Made by a program: the position numbers and the translations under genes
Source of the DNA: Phenylobacterium glaciei
GTDB taxonomy: Bacteria; Pseudomonadota; Alphaproteobacteria; Caulobacterales; Caulobacteraceae
Length of the DNA stretch: 64,000 bases
Assembly: GCF_016772415.1 (NCBI RefSeq)
Contig: NZ_JAGSGD010000001.1
Span: 372,001 to 436,000 of the forward strand
Reading direction: 5' to 3'
In this document: positions 1-8,543 of the stretch, one piece after another
How the letters are laid out: the number at the start of each line of letters is the position of its first letter
Numbering within the stretch: the first letter of the stretch is position 1
Notes under the pieces: model-generated
What the model was told of the DNA's origin: nothing
The model's input: only the letters and a program-made list of their open reading frames with translations
Databases searched by the model: none

Positions 1-228
1 CACGAAGCTGCCCGCCTTCGGGCCTCCGGTCGCTTTGCCTGGCCCGCTGTAGGCGTTGGCGTAGTTCCATCTCGCACTCAAGACACCGGGCGTACGGGTC
101 TTGGTGTAGAGGACAAAGCCGATATTCAAAGGCTCGCTGGAATTGGCGGCAGTTGTTGAGTCCGCTGCGTTTCCGGGGACCGGCAGCAGGACCGTTAACG
201 CCAAGGCGGTCAGGAATATCCGAAGCAT
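1..228 (-). CDS. Secreted protein of unknown function, N-terminal part only
   Basis: An open frame starts with ATG at 226-228 on the minus strand and runs off the left edge of the window, giving 76 codons. The start MLRIFLTALALTVLLPVPGNAA has a short basic end, a hydrophobic core and a small-residue cleavage motif, so it is a Sec signal peptide. The visible mature part contains GFVLYTKTRTPG and ends in a Gly/Lys-rich stretch. I do not recognise the family. The upstream region (229-522) separates it divergently from the P-loop protein gene. Confidence 0.6.
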   Translation of the reverse strand, partial: MLRIFLTALALTVLLPVPGNAADSTTAANSSEPLNIGFVLYTKTRTPGVLSARWNYANAYSGPGKATGGPKAGSFV

Positions 229-522
229 TTCGCCCTCGCCTGTTGTGAAACAGGCTGACGATAGCACTGGGCGGGCCAGACGCCATCCGGCGACTCTGGT
301 CGCTGGCGACCTGTGGTGCGGTCAGTTTTCCACCCCTTAGCGACGTCTGAAGGGTCTGCTTTGCGCGCGCGTGGCCTAGGTCCGGTTGCGAGCATGGAAC
401 TGCCGGCTGAATTCGACCCACAGCGAACATTCGGATAGCCCCCGGGTAGTTGGTCCGGCGCGTGGGCGTTTGGATAGTGGTGCCCCTCCAGGGTGAGCTA
501 TCGTGTCCTGCTGGGAGGCGAC

Positions 523-1035
523 GTGCCTGAGAAAGTAGACTGGAATAGCCAGACGCGCTGGTGGGTGATCGGTGCCGGCGGATCGGGCAAGAGCACCTTC
601 GCCCGGCGCGTCGGCGCGGCCCTTGGCCTTGCTGCCCACCACCTCGACGATGTCTACCGGGGGCGTGACGGCGAACTGCTGGGCGCGGGCGAGGGCAAGA
701 CCCTTGCTGCCGCCATAGCGACCGGCCCCCGCTGGGTCATCGAGGGCGTGGGCGATTACGGGGAACTTGCGCAAGTGGTCCTGAGCCGTGCAACCGCGCT
801 GGTGTGGCTCGACCTCACCTGGGGCGTATGCCGCGAAGGGCTGCTCCAGCGCGGGCCGCACTATGGGTACGATCCTGACGATCCAGTAAACTTGGCAGCC
901 TGGGCAGAAGCGCACCCACAATACGGTGCGGACCATCTAACGCTCTACGGCGCATTCAGCGGCCTCAAGACGCGCCTGACGACGCGGGCGGAGACAGCCG
1001 CCTTCTCTATCGGCCCATCGCCAGCACGGCGGTGA
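523..1035 (+). CDS. P-loop NTPase, FlaR/adenylate-kinase-like
   Basis: A 170-residue protein with a Walker A motif GAGGSGKST at about residues 16-24, preceded by a beta strand (RWWVI). It continues like the small kinase-like proteins annotated as topology-modulation (FlaR) or adenylate kinase-related NTPases: a short lid region, an EG motif after WVI (GPRWVIEG) and a WLDL strand. The substrate is unknown. A GTG start at 523 is chosen because GGGAGG lies about 5 bases upstream. An in-frame GTG at 493 exists but has no comparable ribosome site. It stands alone on the plus strand at the left of the accessory region. Confidence 0.7.
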   Translation: MPEKVDWNSQTRWWVIGAGGSGKSTFARRVGAALGLAAHHLDDVYRGRDGELLGAGEGKTLAAAIATGPRWVIEGVGDYGELAQVVLSRATALVWLDLTWGVCREGLLQRGPHYGYDPDDPVNLAAWAEAHPQYGADHLTLYGAFSGLKTRLTTRAETAAFSIGPSPARR

Positions 1036-1376
1036 AGACCTTCAGCAGCTTCAGGCGCAGATGGAGCTGGAACGTCCGCTCACCACCCTGAACAGCCTTT
1101 GGGAGGGTCTGCTATCCGGCACCGAGCCGGAACGTCTGCTTGTTGGCCCGAACCCAACGCGAAAGAACGACCCCAAGCGGACGTCAGCGCGCATCAGGTA
1201 AACTCCACGCCCATAGGCAAGGAGTTGCGCAGAAGCTCCATGAATTTCGGTCTGGGCGGACGAAACGTTGGAACCAGTCTTGATCGATTGGGAGGTCGCC
1301 CGGAGGCGCTCACCGCTGACTGGAAGGTGATAGTACACGCGCAGGTCGACTGTCGCGCTGAGGCCCCGCTTCAAGA
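1036..1376. other. Intergenic stretch with degenerate short repeats
   Basis: No convincing gene is seen in this 341-base stretch between two convergent genes. It contains the decamer AACGTCCGCT (1071-1080), the near copy AACGTCTGCT (1131-1140) and a reverse-oriented core AGCGGACGT (1176-1184). A further exact copy, AACGTCCGCT, is at 6494-6503 in another gap of the same accessory region. They look like remnants of a dispersed intergenic repeat. Confidence 0.35.
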
Positions 1377-2243
1377 TCAGGGATTGCAGCTCTCGCAGCG
1401 CCCCGGGTCCGCGGTCTTGGCGCTCGTCGCCTGGCGCTCCTGTCGGCAGTCGCAAGCCTGGCAGGTCAAGATCTCCGCGCGGATCACATGCGTCGGCTCC
1501 CCGCACCATTCGCAAGGCAGACCCGCAATGCGTTCGGTGACATCAAATCCGGGGTGTTTGCAGGTAGGGCATTCACTGCGAAACCGGCGAACCAGGTCGC
1601 TGGCCGCGCGCTCGATCGCGCGCATCCGCGTTGGATTGCGGTGGGCGCGCATATCCGCTTCGACGAAAGCTGCGCCACATTTGGCGACGACCTGGCCAAC
1701 AGCTTGTTCCAGAGCGACGTGGTCAACGACGTCCTTGAACAGGGCGAGATCAGGCGCGGGCTTCTCGTCGACACAGCCCATGACTATCAACCCATGTTCG
1801 GGAAATTTAGACCGTTCAGCAAAAGCGACCGCTGTTTCCATGTCCGAGACGACCGCCTGGCCATAGTTGGTCTCAGGGCTCGCAAAGTGGCCCGTCAGTT
1901 CGAGGCCGCGCTCACGATCGATCAGCAGGACCAGTTCGCGGCCCAAAGCAAGGAAGGGGATATAGGGGTGCGGGCCAAAGCTGCCTTCGCTGGCGATACC
2001 CACGCGAGCATAGGGCGCGTACTCGAACCCCGCGGCGATCTTGGCCCTGGCCGCATCAAGTTGGGAGCCGGTCCGCTCGACATCACGGCTGAATGTGCCG
2101 AACCGGTCTGTATTCAGGCCGAGCGCCAGAGCGACCCGCAACCCCAGCCCTTCCTTGAGGACCGGCGCGACCACGCGCTCCTTGTCGTGCATCGTCGCGA
2201 GCACGGCGATGGTGTCTTTGTAGGGACGATCGTCAGCTGTCAT
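1377..2243 (-). CDS. DUF6671-type protein with C-terminal zinc ribbon
   Basis: A 288-residue soluble protein. The N-terminal 200 residues contain the conserved-looking segments AVLATMHDKE, LNTDRFGTFSRD, ASEGSFGPHP and LIDRERGLELTG, which I associate with the DUF6671 family; no biochemical function is known to me. The C-terminal part is a metal-binding domain with CPTC, CEWC, CQACDC and CESC, consistent with one or two zinc ribbons. The start codon lies 2 bases after the cysD stop on the same strand, so the two are almost certainly co-transcribed. This pairing suggests a job tied to the CysD-like enzyme, but that is inference. Confidence 0.7.
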   Translation of the reverse strand: MTADDRPYKDTIAVLATMHDKERVVAPVLKEGLGLRVALALGLNTDRFGTFSRDVERTGSQLDAARAKIAAGFEYAPYARVGIASEGSFGPHPYIPFLALGRELVLLIDRERGLELTGHFASPETNYGQAVVSDMETAVAFAERSKFPEHGLIVMGCVDEKPAPDLALFKDVVDHVALEQAVGQVVAKCGAAFVEADMRAHRNPTRMRAIERAASDLVRRFRSECPTCKHPGFDVTERIAGLPCEWCGEPTHVIRAEILTCQACDCRQERQATSAKTADPGRCESCNP

Positions 2244-2245
2244 GT

Positions 2246-3151
2246 TCAGAAATAGCCCTCCCGCTTTTTCTGTTCGAGCGAGCCGCCATCCTCCCCGTCG
2301 CTGATCCGCCCCTGCCGCTCGGAGGACGACGCCCGCAGGGTTTCATCGACGACGGCGGCGAGATCGGTCGCTTCGGACTCAACCGCACCGGTGACCGGCC
2401 AGCAGCCGAGCGTCCGGAAGCGCACGGTCCTGGTCTGGATTTCGTCGCCGGGCTGGAACCGCATGCGGCTCGTCTCATCAACCACGATGAAGGCCGCGCC
2501 GCGTTGAACGACCGGCCGGGGCGCGGCGTAGTAAAGCGGCGCCAGCTCAATCTTGTGGAGCATCGCGTAGGCCCAGATATCCGTCTCGGTCCAGTTGGAG
2601 AGCGGAAAGACCCGGGCCGTCTGATCCTTGCCCAAGCGGGTGTTGTAAAGCCGCCAGAGTTCTGGTCGCTGCTGGCGCGGCTCCCAGGTGTGGCCCGCGC
2701 CGCGAACGGACATGATACGCTCCTTGGCGCGCGACTTCTCCTCGTCGCGCCGGGCGCCGCCAAAGATGATGTCGTAGCCGCCAAGGTCGAGCGCGGTCTT
2801 TAGCGGCTCCGTGCGCATGATCTGGGTGTAGCGGTCTCCATGGTCGAAAGGATTGATGCCCGCCGCGCGCCCTTCTTCATTTGAGTGGGCGATGAGCTCG
2901 AAACCATGGCTGACCGCGAAATCGTCGCGGAAAGCGATCAGCGACCTGAACTCCCAGGTCGAGTCGACGTGGAGCAGCGGGAACGGCGGTCTGGAAGGAT
3001 AGAAGGCCCGCAGCGCCAGGTGCGCCATAATAGTGGAGTCTTTGCCCGCGGAGAAAAGCATGACCGGGTTTCGGGCTTCGGCAACTGCCTCGCGCAGGAT
3101 GTGGATCGATTCCGACTCCAGCCAGGACAGGTGAGTTCTGACGGATTTCAC
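2246..3151 (-). CDS. cysD: Sulfate adenylyltransferase subunit 2 (CysD-like), without CysN
   Basis: 301 residues, the same size as E. coli CysD. It has the N-type ATP pyrophosphatase P-loop SAGKDST (residues 34-40), then [25 protein letters not shown] and the characteristic C-terminal end [12 protein letters not shown]. In the known enzyme CysD forms a complex with the GTPase CysN to make adenosine 5'-phosphosulfate from ATP and sulfate. No cysN, cysC or cysH is nearby; the partner gene downstream encodes a zinc-ribbon DUF6671-type protein. Either CysN is supplied from elsewhere or this copy adenylylates something else. It is divergent from the HTH-ilvD-pyrC arm across a 202-base gap. Confidence 0.88.
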   Translation of the reverse strand: MKSVRTHLSWLESESIHILREAVAEARNPVMLFSAGKDSTIMAHLALRAFYPSRPPFPLLHVDSTWEFRSLIAFRDDFAVSHGFELIAHSNEEGRAAGINPFDHGDRYTQIMRTEPLKTALDLGGYDIIFGGARRDEEKSRAKERIMSVRGAGHTWEPRQQRPELWRLYNTRLGKDQTARVFPLSNWTETDIWAYAMLHKIELAPLYYAAPRPVVQRGAAFIVVDETSRMRFQPGDEIQTRTVRFRTLGCWPVTGAVESEATDLAAVVDETLRASSSERQGRISDGEDGGSLEQKKREGYF

Positions 3152-3256
3152 GATTCAGACCTCCAATTTCAGAGGGACTTCCGGATCAGACACGACCGGT
3201 CGCGCCCGCAGATCGCCTCGCAACCCCAGCAGCGACGAAGAGTCCGAGGTACCTAA

Positions 3257-3284
3257 TGACGTCAAACTTTGTCTATTGACGTAT
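3257..3284. promoter_or_regulatory. Inverted repeat operator candidate in the cysD / HTH divergent gap
   Basis: The arms ACGTCAA (3259-3265) and TTGACGT (3276-3282) form a perfect 7-bp inverted repeat with a 10-base spacer, so the half-site centres are about 17 bases apart. The left arm is embedded in the palindrome TGACGTCA. The site lies in the most AT-rich part of the gap between cysD and the HTH gene, about 70 bases before the HTH start. The right arm could also serve as a TTGACG -35 element. It is a plausible site for the HTH protein encoded next to it. Confidence 0.45.
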
Positions 3285-3353
3285 CTTGATGCTAAATGAT
3301 GTTCAACCCACCGAATTCGCGGTTGGGCACTTAGGATTGAGGCTCGCCTGGCC

Positions 3354-3563
3354 ATGCTCCGCAAACCGCTCCTGACCCTGCAAGAGACCGCCGACCTTCT
3401 GAAGCTCAGCCACGCTACCTTGAGAGGGCTGATCAAGACCGGCGACGTGCGCGCTATTCGGATCGGGCGGGAGTGGCGGATCGCCGTGCGTGATCTCGAA
3501 GAATTCCTCGACGCCCACGCCAATCGGGCGCCTGGAGCGCACCTCTCGGAGCCGCGGCCATGA
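3354..3563 (+). CDS. Excisionase/MerR-type helix-turn-helix protein
   Basis: A 69-residue protein consisting almost only of an HTH_17 (excisionase family) fold: [37 protein letters not shown], with the wing GREWRI and a following LEEFL helix. It is one winged helix domain, suitable for binding a short inverted repeat as a dimer. Its stop overlaps the ilvD start in an ATGA arrangement (3560-3563), so translation is coupled. Because it leads a metabolic operon rather than an integrase gene, a regulator is more likely than an excisionase. Confidence 0.8.
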   Translation: MLRKPLLTLQETADLLKLSHATLRGLIKTGDVRAIRIGREWRIAVRDLEEFLDAHANRAPGAHLSEPRP

Positions 3564-5323
3564 ACGATAAATCCAACGACCCTGTCCCGAATTTTGACGG
3601 GGAACCGGATCGGCTGGACAAGTCCCGGCTGCCAAGCCGGCACACGACGGTCGGCCCCGAACGCGCGCCCCACCGGTCATTCCTCTACGCCATGGGACTC
3701 TCGAGCCAGGAGATCGCCCAGCCTTTCGTCGGCGTGGTGACGACCTGGAACGAGGCCGCTCCCTGTAACATGACGCTCTCGCGTCAGGCCCAGGCCGCGA
3801 AGCGCGGCGTGACCGCTGCCGGCGGCACACCAAGGGAATTCACGACCATCACCGTCACTGACGGCATCGCCATGGGCCACGCCGGTATGAAGGCGTCTCT
3901 GGTCAGTCGGGAGGTCATCGCGGACTCGGTGGAACTTTCGGTCCGCGGCCACTGCTATGACGCGCTTGTCGGGCTTGCGGGCTGCGACAAGACTCTGCCG
4001 GGGCTCATGATGGCGATGCTTCGCCTCAATGTGCCGTCGGTCTTCCTCTATGGCGGATCGATCCTGCCGGGCCGGTTTCGCGGAAAGGATGTCACGGTGC
4101 TCGACGTCTTCGAGGCTGTCGGCGCCCACGCGGCCGGTACGATCTCCGATGCGGATCTCGCCGAACTGGAAACGGTCGCGTGCCCGTCAGCAGGGTCGTG
4201 CGGTGGACAATACACCGCCAACAGCATGGCCTATGTCTCTGAGGCGATCGGTCTTGCCCTGCCCGGCTCGGCCGGAACGCCGGCCCCCTATGAATCCCGC
4301 GACCGATACGCCGAAGCCGCAGGCCGCGCGGTCATGGAGCTCCTGAAGAGCGGCATTCGGCCGCGAGATATCGTCACCCGCAAGTCTCTGGAAAACGCCG
4401 CCGCCGTGGTTGCCGCCACGGGAGGGTCGACCAATGCCGCCTTGCACCTTCCCGCCATGGCGCACGAAGCCGGGCTCGAATTCGATCTGTTCGACGTCGC
4501 GGAGGTCTTCAAGAGAACGCCGTTGATCGCCGATTTGAAGCCGGGCGGGCGTTACCTCGCAAAGGACGTCTACGATATCGGCGGCGTTCCCGTGGTTCTG
4601 AAAGCCCTGCTCGATGGAGGTTTTCTGCACGGCGACTGCCTGACCGTGACCGGGCGGACTCTGGCGGAAAACCTTGCAGAGGTTCGCGTCCCCGACGATC
4701 AGACCGTGGTCTTTCCAACCGACCGCGCCCTTTCGCCCACGGGCGGGTTGACTGGACTGAGGGGCAACCTCGCGCCCGACGGCGCAATTGTGAAGGTCGC
4801 CGGGCTTCACAGGTTAACTTTCAGCGGACCGGCCCGTGTCTTTGATCGCGAGGAAGACGCTTTTGCCGCCGTCATGGCCCGCCGCTATGCCGCCGGCGAG
4901 GTGATCGTCATTCGCTACGAAGGCCCGCGCGGCGGACCTGGAATGCGGGAAATGCTCGCCACCACCTCCGCCATCTATGGGCAGGGCATGGGCGAGCAGG
5001 TGGCGATGATCACCGATGGTCGCTTCTCGGGCGCAACAAGAGGCCTTTGCATCGGCCATGTCGGGCCGGAAGCCGCGACCGGCGGCCCGATCGCCCTGAT
5101 CGAAGACGGCGACATCATCGATATCGACGCAGACGCCGGCATCCTGTCGATCCGGCTCGCCGATGCGACCCTGGCGGCGCGGCGGGCCAACTGGTCACCA
5201 CGCAGGCATGGCTTCCAGTCCGGCTCCATCTGGAAGTACGCGCAGACCGTGGGCGCCGCCCGGCATGGTGCGGTCACCCATCCCGGCGCCGCAGCCGAGG
5301 ACCACGTCTATGCTGACATCTGA
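3560..5323 (+). CDS. ilvD: Dihydroxy-acid dehydratase (IlvD/Edd family)
   Basis: 587 residues, normal for the family. The iron-sulfur cluster cysteines are present: APCNM (C69), GCDKTLPG (C142, with the metal-ligand lysine region K144) and SAGSCGG (C214), plus the C-terminal [12 protein letters not shown] segment. Family members dehydrate 2,3-dihydroxy acids, including the branched-chain amino-acid step, or sugar acids. The residues seen fit IlvD better than Edd, but a sugar-acid dehydratase cannot be excluded. It is coupled to the HTH gene upstream by ATGA and to pyrC downstream by overlap. An ilvD next to pyrC and cysD is not a usual pathway grouping. Confidence 0.88.
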   Translation: MNDKSNDPVPNFDGEPDRLDKSRLPSRHTTVGPERAPHRSFLYAMGLSSQEIAQPFVGVVTTWNEAAPCNMTLSRQAQAAKRGVTAAGGTPREFTTITVTDGIAMGHAGMKASLVSREVIADSVELSVRGHCYDALVGLAGCDKTLPGLMMAMLRLNVPSVFLYGGSILPGRFRGKDVTVLDVFEAVGAHAAGTISDADLAELETVACPSAGSCGGQYTANSMAYVSEAIGLALPGSAGTPAPYESRDRYAEAAGRAVMELLKSGIRPRDIVTRKSLENAAAVVAATGGSTNAALHLPAMAHEAGLEFDLFDVAEVFKRTPLIADLKPGGRYLAKDVYDIGGVPVVLKALLDGGFLHGDCLTVTGRTLAENLAEVRVPDDQTVVFPTDRALSPTGGLTGLRGNLAPDGAIVKVAGLHRLTFSGPARVFDREEDAFAAVMARRYAAGEVIVIRYEGPRGGPGMREMLATTSAIYGQGMGEQVAMITDGRFSGATRGLCIGHVGPEAATGGPIALIEDGDIIDIDADAGILSIRLADATLAARRANWSPRRHGFQSGSIWKYAQTVGAARHGAVTHPGAAAEDHVYADI

Positions 5324-6404
5324 CATCGACGCCGCGCCCGTTGAGGCCAGAAATGCGGCGACATGCCTGACGCTTCGGCGACCCGACGACTGGCATGTCC
5401 ATCTTCGCGATGGGCCGATGCTCGCCTCCGTCGTCAACTACACGGCCCGACAGTTTGCACGGGCCATCGTCATGCCTAACCTCAGTCCGCCGATCACCAC
5501 GATCGCAGCGGCGAAAGCCTATCGTGATCGAATCCTGGCCGCGCTTGAACCAGGACGGGTCTTCCAACCGCTGATGACCTGCTATCTGACCGACACGATC
5601 GAGGCCTCTGAAGTCGAGCGTGGTTTTGTCGAAGGCGTGTTCACCGCCTGCAAGCTCTATCCCGCGCACGCCACGACGAATTCGGATCATGGCGTCACCG
5701 ACGTGCGGAAAATCTATCCTGTGCTTGAGGTCATGCAGAACATCGGGATGCCGCTGCTTCTACATGGCGAGGTGACGGACCGCCATGTCGACATCTTTGA
5801 CCGGGAAGCGGTCTTTATCGAACGCATCCTCGGCAAGCTGATCCGGGACTTTCCGGGCCTGAAGGTTGTTTTCGAGCACATTACGACGGTCGACGCGGTG
5901 GCCTTCGTCGAAGCCGGAGGCCCAAATCTGGCAGCGACCATTACGCCCCACCATCTGGCAATCAACCGAAACGCCATGTTCGAAGGCGGGATTAGACCGC
6001 ACTTCTATTGCCTGCCGGTCGCCAAGCGAGAGACGCACAGGCTCGCCTTGCGCCGGGCGGCGACCTCTGGCTCCGCCAAGTTCTTCCTGGGCACGGACTC
6101 CGCCCCCCATGCGGTCGGCGACAAGGAGTCGGCGTGCGGGTGCGCGGGAATCTTCAACGCTCCCTTCGCGCTGGAAAGCTATGCGACGGTGTTCGATGAA
6201 GAGGATGCGCTCGGGTCTCTCGGAGTCTTTGCGTCAGAAAATGGTCCTCGCTTCTACGGCCTGGCACCCAATGAGAGCATGGTCGTTCTGGAGCGATCTC
6301 CGAGCCTGGTCCCCTTGACCGTTGCAGCAGCGGCCACTTTGATCGTGCCGTTCGGCGCCGGCGAAACCCTTCCTTGGCGCTTTGTCGGACCAGCGGTGAT
6401 TTAG
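5310..6404 (+). CDS. pyrC: Dihydroorotase, homodimeric PyrC type
   Basis: 364 residues with every active-site motif of E. coli-type dihydroorotase: [10 protein letters not shown] (H29, H31), CKLYPAH with the lysine normally carboxylated (K115), LLHGE (H152), VFEHITT (H190) and FLGTDSAPH (D263). The expected reaction is reversible cyclisation of carbamoyl-aspartate to dihydroorotate. The ATG at 5310 overlaps the last 14 bases of ilvD. An earlier in-frame start at 5163 would lie deep inside ilvD and is rejected. The N-terminal 20 residues before the first motif are longer than usual. It is the last gene of the HTH-ilvD-pyrC operon. Confidence 0.92.
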   Translation: MLTSDIDAAPVEARNAATCLTLRRPDDWHVHLRDGPMLASVVNYTARQFARAIVMPNLSPPITTIAAAKAYRDRILAALEPGRVFQPLMTCYLTDTIEASEVERGFVEGVFTACKLYPAHATTNSDHGVTDVRKIYPVLEVMQNIGMPLLLHGEVTDRHVDIFDREAVFIERILGKLIRDFPGLKVVFEHITTVDAVAFVEAGGPNLAATITPHHLAINRNAMFEGGIRPHFYCLPVAKRETHRLALRRAATSGSAKFFLGTDSAPHAVGDKESACGCAGIFNAPFALESYATVFDEEDALGSLGVFASENGPRFYGLAPNESMVVLERSPSLVPLTVAAAATLIVPFGAGETLPWRFVGPAVI

Positions 6405-6599
6405 ACCAACCTGAGTGTGCGGCGGGTCAGGCTGAAAAGGTCCGCTATTTAGGTCACCGTCAGAACTGCTTTCCACCCATCTCAGAGATTCCCAACGTCC
6501 GCTAACGGGCCAGGGGTGGCAGCCGCATTGTAGCCCTGCGGGGCCTCCCAATGGGCACCAAGCGTCAGATTCTATCCACTAGGAGAAAGGCCCTCCCCC

Positions 6600-7697
6600 T
6601 TAGGACCTGCGGCGGGCGAGGAGGGCCATCATCTGGCGGAGGGTCTCTTCCGTCGCCGCGTCGGGGTCGGACTTGCGAACCGCGATGTGCGCCATGACGT
6701 CGCCCTGTTCCTCGCGGCTCAAGGCGCCATAGCTGCCCAGGCTGGTCAGGGGACTTTCGTGGCCGAGGCTCTGGCTCCAGGCTTTCAACTCGCGCGGCGA
6801 CAGTTCGAGGTCATAGGCCAGGCGCATGAGGGTGCGGCGCAGGCTGTGCGGATAGAAGTAGGGCAAGCCCGCCGCCTCGAAGGCCTTCCGGAAGATCGCC
6901 CGCACCGGATTGGCGAGAGCCCAGTGATCCCGGCCGAAGCCGGTGGCCTGGAATTGGCCCATGGGGTCCAGACCGATCCGGGTGGCGGGGAAGACCGGAT
7001 CGTCCGGCCCGAACAGATGAGTTTGGGTCAGTTCCTCCACCCATTCGCGGACGATCAACTCAACGTCTTCGCCGACCGGGAAGAAGTGGCTGGCGAAAGT
7101 CTTGGCCGCCTTGGTCTTCACGTCACGGGCGTCCTGGGACACTTGCTTGCGGCCGATATCCAGGCGCTTCAGCTTCAGGGAGATGACGGCGGCGTCGCGC
7201 ATCCCGGTCAGCAGGATGAAGGCGATCAGGGCGCGGTCACGGCGCTCCAGGGTGGTGGTGGTGGGCATGACGCTCAAAACGTGCCGGACCTGTTCCAGGC
7301 TCGGCGAGGGGCGCTCACGCGTCGCCGTGGCCACCCGTGCGTCATTGCGGTTGAGGGTGAAGTACTCGGCGTCGGACATGCGGACCGCCTGACGATAGCC
7401 CGGTTCCCGCGACAGCCATTCGAAGAAGGCCTGGACCCCCTTCAGCGTGCCGTAGAGGGTCGCCTTACTCAGAGGCTTTCCGGACGCGGGGCTGGTCTGG
7501 CGGGAGAGATCAGCCTTGAAGCTCGTCGCCTGTTCGGGGCGAAAGGTCTTGAAGGCCTTGTATCCGGTGTGGGTCTGGAAGCGGTCGATGGCCGCCGCCG
7601 CGATGTCCAGGGTCTCTTCGCTGCGGCCCCGCGCTTCACGCATCCAGATGAGGTAGTCGCGCTTCACACGCTCGTTTTCGGCGTTGCGTTTGATCAT
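6600..7697 (-). CDS. Tyrosine recombinase (integrase)
   Basis: 365 residues. The C-terminal catalytic domain has R167 (TGMRDAA), H284-x-x-R287 (PHSLRRT), H313 (LGHESP) and nucleophile Y323 (SLGSYG). The N-terminal half is a SAM-like core-binding domain (DYLIWMREARGRSEETLDIA). It is the last gene of a leftward module that begins beside the tRNA-Arg, its start is 2 bases after the stop of the HTH/zinc-ribbon gene, and it faces pyrC convergently. It is the likely enzyme that placed the accessory region at the tRNA. No second attachment site is visible inside the window. Confidence 0.9.
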   Translation of the reverse strand: MIKRNAENERVKRDYLIWMREARGRSEETLDIAAAAIDRFQTHTGYKAFKTFRPEQATSFKADLSRQTSPASGKPLSKATLYGTLKGVQAFFEWLSREPGYRQAVRMSDAEYFTLNRNDARVATATRERPSPSLEQVRHVLSVMPTTTTLERRDRALIAFILLTGMRDAAVISLKLKRLDIGRKQVSQDARDVKTKAAKTFASHFFPVGEDVELIVREWVEELTQTHLFGPDDPVFPATRIGLDPMGQFQATGFGRDHWALANPVRAIFRKAFEAAGLPYFYPHSLRRTLMRLAYDLELSPRELKAWSQSLGHESPLTSLGSYGALSREEQGDVMAHIAVRKSDPDAATEETLRQMMALLARRRS

Positions 7698-7699
7698 GA

Positions 7700-8176
7700 T
7701 TATTCCTTCCCGTCGAAGTGGGGTTTCACGGAGGGGTTGGGGCTATGGTCTAGGTGCGATTGCGCTGGCCTCATGCCGACACCGGCAAACCCGGATTCCG
7801 CCAGTCGGGGGAGGGAGACGCGCCGGTTCATGGATGCCCCGCAATGGGGACAGGGTGCGCGGATATTGCCGGCCGTTCCCATCAGGGGCGTGACCGTGAT
7901 CTCCTCCAGCGCCGGGCGGCGGGGCACGCGGCACTTCATGCAATAGATCGAGCCGGGCGGGCAGACGGCGCGACGGGCGGCCCGGCGCTTCTCCAGAAAG
8001 GCCCGGAGTTCCTCGCCATAGATCAGCAGGTCGCCGGCGATCTTGACCGCCGGCAGGTCGGCCTTGCACCAGGTCCGGACCGCGCCACGGGTGACGCCGA
8101 ACAGCGCCGCCACCTCGGCGACGCTGTAGCTCCGGTGGATCTTGGCCTTACGGGGGTTGAGCGAGAGGGGCGCCAT
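7700..8176 (-). CDS. HTH and zinc-ribbon protein of the integrase operon
   Basis: 158 residues. The N-terminal 65 residues are a MerR/excisionase-like helix-turn-helix (YSVAEVAALFGVTRGAVRTW, wing LLIYGEELRAFLEKRR). The middle carries two CxxC pairs (YCMKC and CPHC, about 30 residues apart), which would form one zinc ribbon. The tail is Pro/Ser/His-rich and probably disordered. Its ATG directly follows the TAA of the preceding small HTH gene, and the integrase starts 2 bases after its own stop, so it is part of a tight three-gene operon. A recombination directionality or regulatory role is likely but not shown. Confidence 0.75.
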   Translation of the reverse strand: MAPLSLNPRKAKIHRSYSVAEVAALFGVTRGAVRTWCKADLPAVKIAGDLLIYGEELRAFLEKRRAARRAVCPPGSIYCMKCRVPRRPALEEITVTPLMGTAGNIRAPCPHCGASMNRRVSLPRLAESGFAGVGMRPAQSHLDHSPNPSVKPHFDGKE

Positions 8177-8404
8177 TTAGGCGAGGCCCTGGCCGGCGTC
8201 CGAGGTGGAGCGGCGGCGCTTGGTCGCCAGCCAGGCGTCCAGGTCGGCGAGGTCATAGACCACCCGGCGGCCGAGCTTCAGGAAGACGGGCCCGCCCCCG
8301 AAAACGCGAAGCTTGTTGAGGGTGGAGACGGAGAGACCGACGTGCTGAGACGCGGCCCCGACGGGGACGAGGTTGGAGGGGGCGTTCATGGGGAGGATGG
8401 CCAT
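8177..8404 (-). CDS. Small excisionase-like helix-turn-helix protein
   Basis: About 75 residues with an HTH_17/AlpA-like domain: AASQHVGLSVSTLNKLRVFG followed by GGPVFLKLGRRVVYDLADLDAWL. Candidate ATG starts are at 8404 and 8389, neither with a clear ribosome site; the frame is open further up, but a start at 8491 would overlap the phased repeats. The stop touches the start of the HTH/zinc-ribbon gene (TAAATG). This is the classic position and size of an excisionase or module regulator. Confidence 0.7.
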   Translation of the reverse strand: MAILPMNAPSNLVPVGAASQHVGLSVSTLNKLRVFGGGPVFLKLGRRVVYDLADLDAWLATKRRRSTSDAGQGLA

Positions 8405-8480
8405 TGCATTGTGCGCGCCGGCAAGTCCCGGCGCTTCGACGCCGTTCCAGATACATGGGCGAAACCGGGTAAGAACCAGG

Positions 8481-8543
8481 GCGACGTCCAAGTCGCTAGC
8501 GCGCGGGTCCCAGACGCTAGCGAGCGGTTCCCAAACGCTAGCG
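8481..8543. repeat. Three 21-bp phased repeats with core CGCTAGCG
   Basis: The 8-bp palindrome CGCTAGCG occurs at 8494-8501, 8515-8522 and 8536-8543, exactly 21 bases apart. The bases before each core are also similar (GTCCAAGT, GTCCCAGA and TTCCCAAA), so the units are 8481-8501, 8502-8522 and 8523-8543. A 21-base period places all cores on the same DNA face. They fill the gap between the stop of the upstream gene and the promoter region of the small HTH-integrase operon, so they act most likely as operators or recombination accessory sites. Confidence 0.75.

Noticed and set aside
2246..3151. CysD-like protein as a DndC-type phosphorothioation enzyme of a defence island
   Set aside because: The length, SAGKDST loop and C-terminal end are those of CysD; no dndB, dndD, dndE, dndA or restriction genes are present.
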